Source: Gemmiger_A avium
GTDB taxonomy: Bacteria; Bacillota; Clostridia; Oscillospirales; Ruminococcaceae
Reading direction: 5' to 3'
Assembly (NCBI GenBank): GCA_019114585.1
Contig: DXFE01000124.1
Location: 1 to 39,361 of the forward strand
Length of the DNA stretch: 39,361 nt
Shown here: positions 30,262 through 38,477 of the stretch, in pieces
Numbering within the stretch: position 1 is the stretch's first letter
How the letters are laid out: each line of letters begins with the position of its first letter
The notes under the pieces: model-generated
What the model saw: only the letters and a program-made list of their open reading frames with translations
Told to the model about the DNA's origin: nothing
The model's database searches: none
Made by a program: the position numbers and the translations under genes

Positions 30262-31689
30262 GTGGCCGAGCAAGACCGATACAAAAAACTGGCGGGGAAC
30301 ACGGTGATCTTCGCCATCAGCAATTTTTCTTCCAAGCTGCTGAGCCTGTTTATCCAGCCCTTCCTGACCTACGCCATGAAGGAGGTACAGGAGGTGGGCG
30401 TCACCAAGCTGACCAGCCAGTGCGCCAACCTGCTGATCCCGCTGGTCAGCCTGGGCACCAGCTTTGCGGTGATCCGCTTCGGGCTGGACCGGGCCAACAA
30501 CAAAAAACAGGTGTTCACCAGCGGGCTGGTGACCATCCTGATGGGCTTTGTGCTCATGCTGCTGGCCTATCCCATCATCCGGCTGCTGCCGGTATTCTCG
30601 GACTACGCGGCGCTGCTGTACGTGTATGTGCTGGTAAGCTGCCTGCGCACCCTCTGCACCCAGTTTGTGCGCAGCCGCCAGCTGAACCGGCTGGTGGCTA
30701 TCGACGGCATCCTGTGCACCGGGGCCACCCTGCTGTTCTATGTGCTGTTCCTGGTGGTGAAGCCGCTGGGCGCCACCGGCTATCTGCTGGCCATCATCTG
30801 CGGCGATGGCTGCAGCACCCTGTTTGTTTTCTGCGCCGCGGGGCTGTGGCGGTATATTGATTTCCACCATTTCAACCAGCGGCTGTGGCGGGCCATGCTG
30901 CGGTACGCGCTGCCCATGATCCCCGCCCAGATCAGCTTCTGGATCATCAACGCCAGCGACCTGTTCTTTGTGGCGGGCATGATGGGGGACGAGGGCACCT
31001 ACTGGTCGGGCCTTTTGGGCACCGGGTACTTCCTGCCCACCATCCTCACCACCCTGGGCACCATCTTTTACGAGGCCTGGCAGCTGTCGGCGGTGACCGA
31101 GCGCAGCCGCCGGGAAGCCTTCTTCAGCCGGGTGTTCGGGGTGTACCAGGCGGTGATGTTCTGCTGCGGGGCGGGCATTATCTGGCTGTGCCGGCCGCTG
31201 ATGCTGATGTTCCGCTCCAACTTTTACGAGGCCTGGCAGTTTGTGCCGCTGCTGGCCATTGCCACCGTGTTCAGCTGCTTCAACCAGTTCCTGAACACCA
31301 TCTACGTGGTGGAAAAGCGCAGCACCCTGAGTTTGTACACCATGTTGGCGGGCGCGCTGGCCAACTGCGTGATGAACTGGCTGATGATCCCGGTGATGGG
31401 CCCCAACGGGGCCACCGTGGCCAGCCTGCTGAGCTACGTGCTGGTGTTTGCGCTGCGGGCGGTAAACACCCGGGGCCTGCTGCGGGTGGATTTCAGCCTG
31501 CTGCGGATGTCCGCCAACACCCTGCTGCTGCTGGTGGAGGCCGCCGTGATGCTGGCCCAGCCGGTGGGCTGGCCGGTCTGGACCACCCTGCTGACCGGCA
31601 TCGTAATTCTGTTCAACTTCAAGGGCGTGTGGAGCCTGACCAAACTGATGGGCCTGCGGCTGCCGGGGCAGCGGCGGCACGCACGGTGA
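30262..31689 (+). CDS. MOP-superfamily polysaccharide flippase (Wzx-like)
   Basis: A 475-residue integral membrane protein with about 12-14 spans. It begins LAGNTVIFAISNFSSKLLSL, the usual opening of oligosaccharide flippases of the MATE/MVF/Wzx superfamily, and has the mid-protein half-repeat (LRYALPMIPAQISFWIINAS, then FVAGMMGDEGTYWSG). It would move lipid-linked sugars across the membrane for surface polymer assembly. The GTG start at 30262 is set by AAAAGGAGG seven bases upstream. No polymerase or sugar-transfer genes lie next to it, so the cargo is unknown; the GT2 gene at 36400 is a possible partner. Confidence 0.87.
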   Translation: MAEQDRYKKLAGNTVIFAISNFSSKLLSLFIQPFLTYAMKEVQEVGVTKLTSQCANLLIPLVSLGTSFAVIRFGLDRANNKKQVFTSGLVTILMGFVLMLLAYPIIRLLPVFSDYAALLYVYVLVSCLRTLCTQFVRSRQLNRLVAIDGILCTGATLLFYVLFLVVKPLGATGYLLAIICGDGCSTLFVFCAAGLWRYIDFHHFNQRLWRAMLRYALPMIPAQISFWIINASDLFFVAGMMGDEGTYWSGLLGTGYFLPTILTTLGTIFYEAWQLSAVTERSRREAFFSRVFGVYQAVMFCCGAGIIWLCRPLMLMFRSNFYEAWQFVPLLAIATVFSCFNQFLNTIYVVEKRSTLSLYTMLAGALANCVMNWLMIPVMGPNGATVASLLSYVLVFALRAVNTRGLLRVDFSLLRMSANTLLLLVEAAVMLAQPVGWPVWTTLLTGIVILFNFKGVWSLTKLMGLRLPGQRRHAR

Positions 31690-31708
31690 TCTGTGTACCA
31701 TAAGCGGA

Positions 31709-31751
31709 AAACGCCGCCCGGCGGTCCTTTGAGGACCGCCGGGCGGCGTTT
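31709..31751. terminator. Bidirectional terminator
   Basis: AAAACGCCGCCCGGCGGTCC-tttga-GGACCGCCGGGCGGCGTTT has very long perfect arms with A/T flanks. It separates the convergent flippase and MBL-fold genes. Confidence 0.92.
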
Positions 31752-31763
31752 GGCTATTGGGGA

Positions 31764-32639
31764 TTATTTCTCCGCCTGGGTTATGGTCAGTTCGTCCAGG
31801 CCGTTGCTGGTGAAGGTCAGGTCGCCGTCGGCGGTGCAGTACAGGTCCCGCAGCTTCAGATCCTCCATGCCGTTCAGCAGGGTGAGCAGCTCTTCACTGG
31901 GGGCCTTTGCGCCGGTGAGCACCGCCGCCTGGGGATCCACCGCCCGCAGGAACGCCTCGGTGTTTTCATGAACCGCGCCCTGCTCCGGCAGTACCAGCAC
32001 CGTGTGGCTCAGGGGTAACTGGGCCATCAGCTCGCCCAGGCGCTGCTCGCCTGCGTCGCCGGGGAACAGGAAGGAAAATACCCCGTGTTCCAGGCTGGCC
32101 GCCAGGGAATAGTCCCCCTCGGTGGCCTCGTAATGGCCCTGCAGCGGCCGCTCCAGGGTCAGCTGGGCGTCCCCCAGGGTCAGGGTATCCCCCTTTTCGT
32201 CCGGCAGCTGTACCGGGATGCCCGCGTCCTCAATGGCCTGCAGCAGGCGGCGATAGTCGCCCTGGCTGTCGGCGGGCGGGTCGTAGTCCGGCGCGTAGAC
32301 CGCTTCGGTGGGGATGCTGCGCAGCACCTGGGCCGCGCCGCCCATCCGCAGCGGCGAGAAATAGCTGAGCACCAGCGCATCCAGCCGGGTGACCTGACGG
32401 TCCTCCAGCTCCTGCAGCAGGGCGGGGGCGTCGTCGGCGCTGCCTGCGTCGATCAGCACCGCGTGATCGCCGCACTGGATCAGCGCCGCCTGGCCGTTTT
32501 CCAGCGAGAAGCAGGTGACCTGCAGCTCGCCCAGTTCCTGGTTGGAGGGGCTCTGCCCCCGGGAACCGATCAGCACAGCGGCCCCCGCCATCAGCAGGAT
32601 ACAGATAAACAGGCTCACATGGCGCATGGTATGGCGCAC
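31764..32639 (-). CDS. Exported ComEC-type metallo-beta-lactamase fold protein lacking metal ligands
   Basis: A 291-residue protein with an N-terminal membrane span or signal (about residues 8-28), then a domain in the order of the ComEC C-terminal hydrolase. VTCFSLENGQAALIQCGDHA matches the DVGqGda.li block, VLIDAGSADDAP is the iDaG block, and LDALVLSYFSPLRMGGAAQVL matches the block that should read THxDxDHiGG. Those His/Asp ligands are missing, and the later HHG block reads PEQGAVHE. I infer a non-catalytic relative. The GTG at 32639 is chosen because AGGAGGGG lies six bases upstream; an ATG four codons later is the alternative. Divergence is too strong to name a role. Confidence 0.65.
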   Translation of the reverse strand: MRHTMRHVSLFICILLMAGAAVLIGSRGQSPSNQELGELQVTCFSLENGQAALIQCGDHAVLIDAGSADDAPALLQELEDRQVTRLDALVLSYFSPLRMGGAAQVLRSIPTEAVYAPDYDPPADSQGDYRRLLQAIEDAGIPVQLPDEKGDTLTLGDAQLTLERPLQGHYEATEGDYSLAASLEHGVFSFLFPGDAGEQRLGELMAQLPLSHTVLVLPEQGAVHENTEAFLRAVDPQAAVLTGAKAPSEELLTLLNGMEDLKLRDLYCTADGDLTFTSNGLDELTITQAEK

Positions 32640-32748
32640 AACGCACCCCTCCTTTGTCCCGGCGGGCCGGGTGTAACATGGTGCTATTATACCATACACG
32701 GCTTGTACAAACCAGCCCTGCGGCATTTTTCGGCCAAAGGCGGCAAAC

Positions 32749-32779
32749 AAAAACAGCACGGGCCGCAGCCCGTGCCGTT
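32749..32779 (-). terminator. Terminator after the DUF1846 gene
   Basis: On the - strand GCACGGGC-tgcg-GCCCGTGC is followed by TGTTTTTGTTT. It lies a few bases after the DUF1846 stop and upstream of the MBL-fold gene. Confidence 0.85.
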
Positions 32780-32784
32780 TGGGT

Positions 32785-34263
32785 TTAGAAATACAGGTCC
32801 TTGCTGGGGTAGACCGGCTCCATGGTCAGGCGCAGGCCCAGCTTGCGCAGGGTGCCCTCGTCGCCGGAATGCAGCATCTGGCTGGAGTGCATGTCGCAGT
32901 CCCGCAGCAGAGGCAGCGCGGCCATGGCCTTGGCGGCCACGGGGTCATCAGCGGCGGTCACCGCCAGGCCGGCCAGGGTGTCGTCCACCTTCAGCACGCT
33001 GGAACGGCTGCCCAGGATGTCGATCTTCATCCGCAGGATGGGCTCCAGCACCTCGGGACGGATCAGGGTGATGTCCTGGATGCCGGCAATGGCCTTGATG
33101 CTGTTCAGCACGGTGGCGCTGCAGGCGCTCATCAGATTGCTGGCACGGCCGGTCACGATCCGGCCGTCCGGCAGGCGGATGGCGGCGGCGGGCTGGTGGG
33201 TCTCGTCCCGGCGCTTCAGGGCCGGGGCCACCACCGCCCGGTCGGTGGGCTGCAGGCCCAGCTGCTGCAGAATATTCTCGATCTTGTGCAGGGACGCCTC
33301 GCTGGCCTTGCCCTGCTTGCAGTCGCAGGCGGCCTTGTAGTACCGGCGCAGGATCTCCTCGCAGGCGGCGGTGCGCACCACCTCGTCGTCAAAGATCGCG
33401 TAGCCGGCCATGTTCACACCCATGTCGGTGGGGCTGCGGTAGAACTCCTTGTTGCCGGTGATCCGCTCCAGGATGGTCTGCACGATGGGGAAGGCTTCCA
33501 CGTCCCGGTTGTAGTTGACGGTGGTCTTGCCGTAGGCCTCCAGGTGGAACGGGTCGATCATGTTCACGTCGTTCAGATCGGCGGTGGCGGCCTCATAGGC
33601 CAGGTTCACCGGGTGCTTCAGCGGCAGGTTCCAGATGGGGAAGGTCTCAAACTTGGCGTAGCCCGCCATCACGCCCCGGCGGTACTCGTGGTACACCTGG
33701 CTCAGGCAGGTGGCCAGCTTGCCGCTGCCCGGGCCGGGCGCGGTGACCACCACCAGCGGCTTGGTGGTTTCAATATAGGGATTGGAGCCGTAGCCCGCGT
33801 CGCTGCAGATGTGCTCCACCGCGGCCGGATAGCCGGCGATGGGCCGGTGGATGTAGTTGCGCACCCCGCGGCTGGTAAGCTTCTTGGCAAAGGCGTCGGC
33901 GGCGGGCTGGCCGGTGTACTGGGTAATGACCACGCTGTTCACCGAGATGCCGGTCTCAGTGATATCGTCGATCAGGCGCAGCACTTCCATGTCGTAGCTG
34001 ATGCCCAGGTCCGCCCGGATCTTGGTCTTTTCAATGTCCCCGGCCGAGATGGCAAAGATGATTTCCGCCTGGTCCTTCATGGCCTGCAGCAGCCGGATCT
34101 TGCCGTCGGCGTGGAAACCGGGCAGCACCCGGGCGGCGTGGTAGTCGTCAAACAGCTTGCCGCCAAACTCCAGATACAGCTTGCCGGAAAACTGGGCAAT
34201 CCGCTCGCGGATTTTCTCGGTCTGCTTCTGTACATATAAATTGTTGTCGAACCCGATTTCCAT
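32785..34263 (-). CDS. DUF1846 family protein
   Basis: A 492-residue protein matching DUF1846 along its whole length. The start MEIGFDNNLYVQKQTEKIRE is followed by GKLYLEFGGKLFDDYHAARV, a P-loop-like TAPGPGSGKLATCLSQVY, and NMIDPFHLEAYGKTTVNYNR. The C-terminal part carries KVDDTLAGLAVTAADDP. The family is widespread in Bacillota and Actinomycetota and has known structures but no agreed function; nucleotide binding is suggested by the PGPGSGK stretch. The ATG follows GGGGGAACG. It is a single-gene unit with its own terminator. Confidence 0.92.
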   Translation of the reverse strand: MEIGFDNNLYVQKQTEKIRERIAQFSGKLYLEFGGKLFDDYHAARVLPGFHADGKIRLLQAMKDQAEIIFAISAGDIEKTKIRADLGISYDMEVLRLIDDITETGISVNSVVITQYTGQPAADAFAKKLTSRGVRNYIHRPIAGYPAAVEHICSDAGYGSNPYIETTKPLVVVTAPGPGSGKLATCLSQVYHEYRRGVMAGYAKFETFPIWNLPLKHPVNLAYEAATADLNDVNMIDPFHLEAYGKTTVNYNRDVEAFPIVQTILERITGNKEFYRSPTDMGVNMAGYAIFDDEVVRTAACEEILRRYYKAACDCKQGKASEASLHKIENILQQLGLQPTDRAVVAPALKRRDETHQPAAAIRLPDGRIVTGRASNLMSACSATVLNSIKAIAGIQDITLIRPEVLEPILRMKIDILGSRSSVLKVDDTLAGLAVTAADDPVAAKAMAALPLLRDCDMHSSQMLHSGDEGTLRKLGLRLTMEPVYPSKDLYF

Positions 34264-34441
34264 AAACGTTCCCCCAACTCAATACAAACAATCCGCGGCC
34301 CGGCGGCCGCACATAACCGCCTACTAGCGTATCACATTCCGGGCGGCGGGGCAAGCGTCCCGGCAAAAAATCCGGCGAACCGCATCAAAAAGCCGCAAAA
34401 CCGGCCCGGACAACCCGTTTTGAAAAAATATAAAAAAGGGG

Positions 34442-34470
34442 TTGCATTTTGCAAAAAGCCGTGCTATAAT
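34442..34470 (+). promoter_or_regulatory. Promoter of the tRNA-Val gene
   Basis: TTGCAT (34442-34447) and a perfect TATAAT (34465-34470) with a 17-base spacer lie 13 bases before the mature tRNA. Confidence 0.85.
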
Positions 34471-34483
34471 AATGCCTGTTCCC

Positions 34484-34560
34484 GGAGGATTAGCTCAGCT
34501 GGTTAGAGTGCCTGCATCACACGCAGGAAGTCTGGGGTTCGAGTCCCTAATTCTCCACCA
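34484..34560 (+). tRNA. tRNA-Val (anticodon CAC)
   Basis: The cloverleaf folds by eye: acceptor GGAGGAT/ATTCTCC with one G-U, D arm GCTCAGCTGGTTAGAGT, anticodon arm CCTGC-ATCACAC-GCAGG, T arm TGGGG-TTCGAGT-CCCTA, discriminator A and an encoded CCA. The anticodon CAC reads GUG, a favoured valine codon in this GC-rich genome. Confidence 0.96.
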
Positions 34561-34561
34561 G

Positions 34562-34591
34562 TCCCGACCGCATTGCGGTCGGGATTTTTTT
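34562..34591 (+). terminator. Terminator of the tRNA gene
   Basis: TCCCGACCGC-att-GCGGTCGGGA is followed by seven T, directly after the CCA end. Confidence 0.93.
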
Positions 34592-34719
34592 GTGCGGCGG
34601 CCCGGCGGGGCTGCCGCTTTTTTCATATTTTGAAAAAATTTGCAGAATTTTTTGCCGGCGGTGTAGTATCCGGCGCGAAAAACGCAGTATAGGGGTGAAG
34701 CCGGAAAGGAGGCGGTACG

Positions 34720-35091
34720 ATGAAAGAGGACGAGGCGATTCGGGATTTGCTGTTCGCCCGGTCGGAACAGGGCATCCGGGAACTGGACGGAAAATACGGG
34801 CCGGTGCTGCGCGGGATCTCCCGCAACATCCTGAACAATCCGCAGGATGCGGAGGAATGTGTCAACGACGCCTATCTGGGCGTCTGGAACGCGATCCCGC
34901 CCGCCCGGCCGGACCCGCTGCTGGCCTATCTGTGCCGGGTGGTGCGCAACATCTCCCTGCACGCCTATTATAAAAAGAGGGCGGTCAAGCGCGGCAGCGA
35001 GTATACGGTGGCCATGGAGGAGATCGAGGCTTGTCTGGCGGGCAGCGAAACGGCGGAGGGGGAAGAGCTGGTCCGGCAGATCGGGCAATAA
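34720..35091 (+). CDS. Truncated ECF-like sigma factor (region 2 only)
   Basis: A 123-residue protein. Residues about 20-85 match sigma region 2 (REL DGKYGPVLRGISRNILNN, DAEECVNDAYLGVWNAIPP, YLCRVVRNISLHAYYKKRAV). The chain then stops after EELVRQIGQ, where full-length relatives continue into the linker and the DNA-binding region 4. A terminator follows at once, and no region 4 is seen in the other frames downstream. It has a strong GGAAAGGAGG site. It may be a decayed gene, or a small regulator that still binds core RNA polymerase. I saw no anti-sigma gene beside it. Confidence 0.7.
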   Translation: MKEDEAIRDLLFARSEQGIRELDGKYGPVLRGISRNILNNPQDAEECVNDAYLGVWNAIPPARPDPLLAYLCRVVRNISLHAYYKKRAVKRGSEYTVAMEEIEACLAGSETAEGEELVRQIGQ

Positions 35092-35097
35092 AAAACG

Positions 35098-35137
35098 CCG
35101 CGGGCGGCTGCCGGGTAAGGCGGCCGTCTGCGGCGTC
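35098..35137 (+). terminator. Terminator after the truncated sigma gene
   Basis: CGCCGCGGGCGGC ... GGCCGTCTGCGGCG forms an imperfect GC-rich stem just after the stop codon. Confidence 0.5.
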
Positions 35138-35144
35138 CAAAAAG

Positions 35145-35174
35145 AAAACGGCATGGCCGAAGCCATGCCGTTTT
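35145..35174. terminator. Bidirectional terminator
   Basis: AAAACGGCATGGC-cgaa-GCCATGCCGTTTT lies before the 3' end of the lipoprotein gene. The A and T flanks allow use from both strands. Confidence 0.92.
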
Positions 35175-35195
35175 GTTGCATGCTGTATCAGGCGA

Positions 35196-36269
35196 TCAGG
35201 CCACGGTGGCGGCAGCCACAGCGGCGGCCACAAAGGCGGAAGCGCCCACGGTGCAGCCGGCAGCCAGGTCAGCGTCAACGGCCTTGCCGTCCTCGCCCAC
35301 GCCGGCAGCGATCTCGTCGGCGGTCTTGCCTACGGTCCAGGCAGCGAAGGCGTCAGCCTGCTCGAACCACTCCTTGCCGATGCCGGAAGCGCCTACCATG
35401 CCGTAGTCAGCACCCAGCTCCTGCTTGGTGGTGGGGGCGGCCAGGTCGCTGGTCACAACGCCGGTGGCGTCAAAGGTGATCTTGGCTTCGACCACGTCCA
35501 GAGCGGAAGCGGTCACAACGCCCTCGGCGTTCAGGGCCACGGCGCTGACGGTCACGTCAGCCTGCGCGGTGCCGTCCTTGCCGTCGGCAGCGTCCTTGCT
35601 GCTGGAGGCATCGGCCACCATGGCCAGACGGACGGTGCCGGTCTCGGAAGCGGTGCAGTCCTTGGCGTTGGCAATAGCCTTGTCCATGGCCTCCACAAAG
35701 GCGGAAGCGCCCACGGTGCAGCCGGCAGCCAGGTCGGCGTCGGTAGCCTTGCCGTCCTCGCCTACGCCGGCGGCGATCTCTTCAGCGGTCTTGCCCACGG
35801 CCCAGGCGGCGAAGGCGTCGGCCTGCTCGTTCCACTCCTTGCCGATGCCGGAAGCGCCCACCATGCCGTAGCCGGCGCCCAGAGCCTGCTTGGAGGCGAA
35901 CTCGGTGCCCTCGGCGATGTTCATGGCGCCCTCAGCGGTGAAGGGCATGGAAGCATCCATCACGTCGATGCAGCAGGACAGAACCTTGCCCTCAGCGTCC
36001 AGCAGAACGCCGGCGGCGGTCACGGCGGCCTCGCCCTTGCCGTCCTTGTCGGCGGTGGCGTCGGTGCCGCTCAGCTCGGTGACCAGGCCCAGGCCGAACT
36101 TCAGGCCGGTGCCGGAAGCGGTGCTTTCGGAAGCGGGCTCAGAAGCGGAAGAGCTTTCCGGAGCGGAGCTGTCCACAGCAGCGGAGGAAGAACCGCTGTT
36201 GGAGCCGCAGCCGGCCAGCAAAGTGGCCAGCAGAGCGCCAGCCGCAAGAATAGAAACAAACTTTTTCAT
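35196..36269 (-). CDS. Lipoprotein with two tandem copies of an unrecognised domain
   Basis: A 357-residue protein with a lipoprotein signal (MKKFVSILAAGALLATLLAG, lipobox LLAGC at residue 21), a Ser/Glu-rich spacer to about residue 52, and two copies of a domain of about 150 residues. Each copy opens with a beta stretch (GLKFGLGLVTEL; GTVRLAMVADAS), continues through a long polar segment, and ends with GYGMVGASGIGKEW, AAGVGEDGKA and LAAGCTVGASAF. It would sit on the outer face of the membrane. The start follows AAAGGAG. I do not recognise the domain. The two copies are close at DNA level, suggesting recent duplication or gene conversion. The 3' end is Ala/Val-rich and low in complexity. Confidence 0.82.
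   Translation of the reverse strand: MKKFVSILAAGALLATLLAGCGSNSGSSSAAVDSSAPESSSASEPASESTASGTGLKFGLGLVTELSGTDATADKDGKGEAAVTAAGVLLDAEGKVLSCCIDVMDASMPFTAEGAMNIAEGTEFASKQALGAGYGMVGASGIGKEWNEQADAFAAWAVGKTAEEIAAGVGEDGKATDADLAAGCTVGASAFVEAMDKAIANAKDCTASETGTVRLAMVADASSSKDAADGKDGTAQADVTVSAVALNAEGVVTASALDVVEAKITFDATGVVTSDLAAPTTKQELGADYGMVGASGIGKEWFEQADAFAAWTVGKTADEIAAGVGEDGKAVDADLAAGCTVGASAFVAAAVAAATVA
35229..35428 (-). repeat. Intragenic direct repeat, distal copy
   Basis: About 200 bases that match 35694-35893 at roughly 90 percent by eye, with identical runs such as CGGAAGCGCCCACGGTGCAG. It encodes the C-terminal half of the second lipoprotein domain. Confidence 0.85.
35694..35893 (-). repeat. Intragenic direct repeat, proximal copy
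   Basis: Partner of 35229-35428; it encodes the end of the first lipoprotein domain. Most differences are third-position changes, so the protein sequence is kept more strictly than the DNA. Confidence 0.85.
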
Positions 36270-36338
36270 GGTAATGCTCCTTTCGCGTAAAAAACCGGAG
36301 AAGTACATTCTCCGGAAGGACGTCCGGAAACGGACGCG

Positions 36339-36367
36339 AATCTAGCATACCACAATTATTTTGTCAA
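36339..36367 (-). promoter_or_regulatory. Promoter of the lipoprotein gene
   Basis: On the - strand TTGACA (36367-36362), a 17-base spacer and TAGATT (36344-36339). The leader then contains the hairpin CCGGAGAA/TTCTCCGG (36294-36314) just upstream of the ribosome site. Confidence 0.72.
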
Positions 36368-36399
36368 AAGTGTGGCAGAAAATCGAAAAAATGAGAAAT

Positions 36400-37353
36400 T
36401 CAGCGGATGGACTGGTTTTCTTCGGTTTCCTTCACCACATACAGGGGACGATGCTTGACTTCCAGGTAGGTTTTGGCCAGGTATTCGCCCAGGATGCCGG
36501 TGCAGAACAGCTGCACCCCGCTGCACAGCAGAATAATGCAGGTCATGCTCTGCCAGCCGGCCACCGGGTCCTGCCAGCCCAGAGCGTACCGGATCAGGAT
36601 GAACAGGATGCCCACAAAGGCCGCCAGGCAGAACAGAACACCCACCAGCGCCGCAATCGCCAGCGGCGCGGTGGAAAAGCCCACGATGCCCTCGATGGAA
36701 TAGAGGAACAGTTTCCAGAAATTCCATTTGGTCTGGCCGGCCACGCGCTCCACGTTCTCGTACTCGAACCATTTGGTGCGGAAGCCCACCCAGCCGAAGA
36801 TGCCCTTGGAGAACCGGTTGTACTCGGTCACCTGCAGCACCGCGTCCACCATCGGGCGGCTCATGAGCCGGAAATCCCGGGCGCCGTCCACGATCTCGGT
36901 CTTGCTCATCTTGTTGATGATCCGGTAGAACATCCGGGCAAAAAAGCTGCGGATGGGCGGTTCGCCCTTGCGGGTGGTGCGCCGGGTGGCGGCGCAGTCG
37001 TATTCGCCGGAAAGCAGCGTGTCCAGCATGGCGGGCAGCAGGCTGGGCGGGTCCTGCAGGTCCGCGTCCAGCATGGCCACATAGTCGCCCTTGGCGGCCT
37101 TGAGCCCCGCGTAGATGCCGGCTTCCTTGCCGAAGTTGCGGCTGAAACTCACGTACCGCACCCGCGCATCGTCCTCGTGCAGCCGGCGGGCCACCGTCAG
37201 GGTGCCGTCCTTGGAGCCGTCGTCCACAAAAATGAACTCAAAGTCCGCCCCGTGGCTGGCCTTCATCTCGCCGGCTACCCGGGCAGCTTCCCTATAGAAA
37301 AGGGGAAGGGATTCTTCTTCGTTATAACAGGGAACGACCAGGCTGATCAGCAT
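36400..37353 (-). CDS. Membrane-bound GT2 family glycosyltransferase (GtrB/DPM1-like)
   Basis: A 317-residue protein. The GT2 domain shows ISLVVPCYNEEESLPLFY, FIFVDDGSKDGT and the metal motif in MLDADLQDPP, all typical of polyprenyl-phosphate glycosyltransferases of the GtrB/ArnC/DPM1 group. Two C-terminal membrane spans follow (about residues 225-255 and 268-295). It would load a sugar onto the lipid carrier on the inner face of the membrane for later transfer outside. The ATG at 37353 is preferred over an upstream in-frame GTG that sits almost on the AAAGG site. No obvious acceptor genes are adjacent. Confidence 0.92.
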   Translation of the reverse strand: MLISLVVPCYNEEESLPLFYREAARVAGEMKASHGADFEFIFVDDGSKDGTLTVARRLHEDDARVRYVSFSRNFGKEAGIYAGLKAAKGDYVAMLDADLQDPPSLLPAMLDTLLSGEYDCAATRRTTRKGEPPIRSFFARMFYRIINKMSKTEIVDGARDFRLMSRPMVDAVLQVTEYNRFSKGIFGWVGFRTKWFEYENVERVAGQTKWNFWKLFLYSIEGIVGFSTAPLAIAALVGVLFCLAAFVGILFILIRYALGWQDPVAGWQSMTCIILLCSGVQLFCTGILGEYLAKTYLEVKHRPLYVVKETEENQSIR

Positions 37354-37522
37354 GGAGGTCACCGCCTTTCGATTTGGAAAAGATAACCGGCACGCCGCCG
37401 GTGTGCCTCTATTATACTAAAGGAAAAGAGAGGGCGCAAGGGCTGCCGCCCTGCCTCGGCTTTTCCCGCGGGGCGGAATATGGTATACTAGCCGCAAGTA
37501 CAGATGAAAGGGTGAATAGCCC

Positions 37523-38233
37523 ATGCGGCTGGATAAATTTTTGAGCGGGGCGCTGCAGATTCCCCGCAGCGCGGCCCGCAGCCTGGCGGGCAGCGGACGG
37601 GTGACGGTGGACGGGCAGGTGTGCCGCAAGGCGGACACCCCGGTGCCGGAGGGGGCCGCGGTGGCGCTGGACGGCGCCCCGCTGACCCGGGAGGAACATG
37701 TGTACCTGATGCTCAACAAACCCGACGGGGTGGTGAGCGCCAGCGAGGACGGCCGGGACACCACCGTGGTGGACCTGGTGCGGGACGCCTATCCCCGGCG
37801 GGAGCTGTTCCCGGCCGGGCGGCTGGACAAGACCAGCACCGGCTTTGTGCTGCTGACCGATGACGGGCCCTTTGCCCACCGGCTGCTGGCCCCCCGCCGC
37901 CATGTGCCCAAGACCTACCGGGTGGGGCTGGACGGCCCGGTGACCAATGAGATGGTGGAGGAATTCGCCGCCGGGGTGACCCTGGCGGACGGCCAGACCC
38001 TGCACCCCGCCCGGCTGCAGCCGGACCCGGCCGACCCCTGCGCCGCCACGGTGGTGCTGACCCAGGGGGTGTACCACCAGATCAAGCGGATGTTCGGGGT
38101 GTACGGCCTGGGGGTGAACACCCTGCACCGCACCGCCATCGGCCCGGTGGCGCTGGACGCGGCCCTGGAACCGGGGCAGTGGAGGCCGCTGACCGAGGCG
38201 GAGCGGCAGGCGCTGTTCAGCCCGGTGCGGTAA
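37523..38233 (+). CDS. RsuA/RluB-type rRNA pseudouridine synthase
   Basis: A 236-residue protein. An N-terminal S4 RNA-binding domain (MRLDKFLSGALQIPRSAARS, SGRVTVDGQVCRKAD) is followed by the pseudouridine synthase fold with the catalytic Asp (D102) in LFPAGRLDKTSTGFVLL and the later YHQIKRMFGVYGLGVNTLHR. It modifies a uridine in ribosomal RNA; the shape is closest to RsuA (16S U516), but the target cannot be fixed from sequence. The ATG follows AAAGGGTG. An extended -10 (TGGTATACT, 37481-37489) lies about 35 bases upstream. Confidence 0.92.
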   Translation: MRLDKFLSGALQIPRSAARSLAGSGRVTVDGQVCRKADTPVPEGAAVALDGAPLTREEHVYLMLNKPDGVVSASEDGRDTTVVDLVRDAYPRRELFPAGRLDKTSTGFVLLTDDGPFAHRLLAPRRHVPKTYRVGLDGPVTNEMVEEFAAGVTLADGQTLHPARLQPDPADPCAATVVLTQGVYHQIKRMFGVYGLGVNTLHRTAIGPVALDAALEPGQWRPLTEAERQALFSPVR

Positions 38234-38363
38234 AATCTGGGAAATTGCCGCCGTTTTCAAAAAATGAACACATTTTTCTGGTACGGTAAGGGCGGAAATG
38301 ACCGGAATTTTGCCAGATTCTTCAACTTACACAGACAAAAGCATCTTTTTTTACTGAAAGTTG

Positions 38364-38392
38364 TTGCAAAAGTAGATTCCGTTGTGTAAGAT
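38364..38392 (+). promoter_or_regulatory. Promoter of the CdaR/PucR-type gene
   Basis: TTGCAA (38364-38369), a 17-base spacer and TAAGAT (38387-38392), about 85 bases before the ATG. The rest of the gap (38234-38363) is AT-richer than its surroundings, and I see no other element in it. Confidence 0.6.
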
Positions 38393-38477
38393 ATACAGTG
38401 AAGCCGTGATAAATTGTCTAAAATCACAAGGCGCACTGTGGAAAACGAATGCGATAGCGAAAAGGAGATACAGGATT

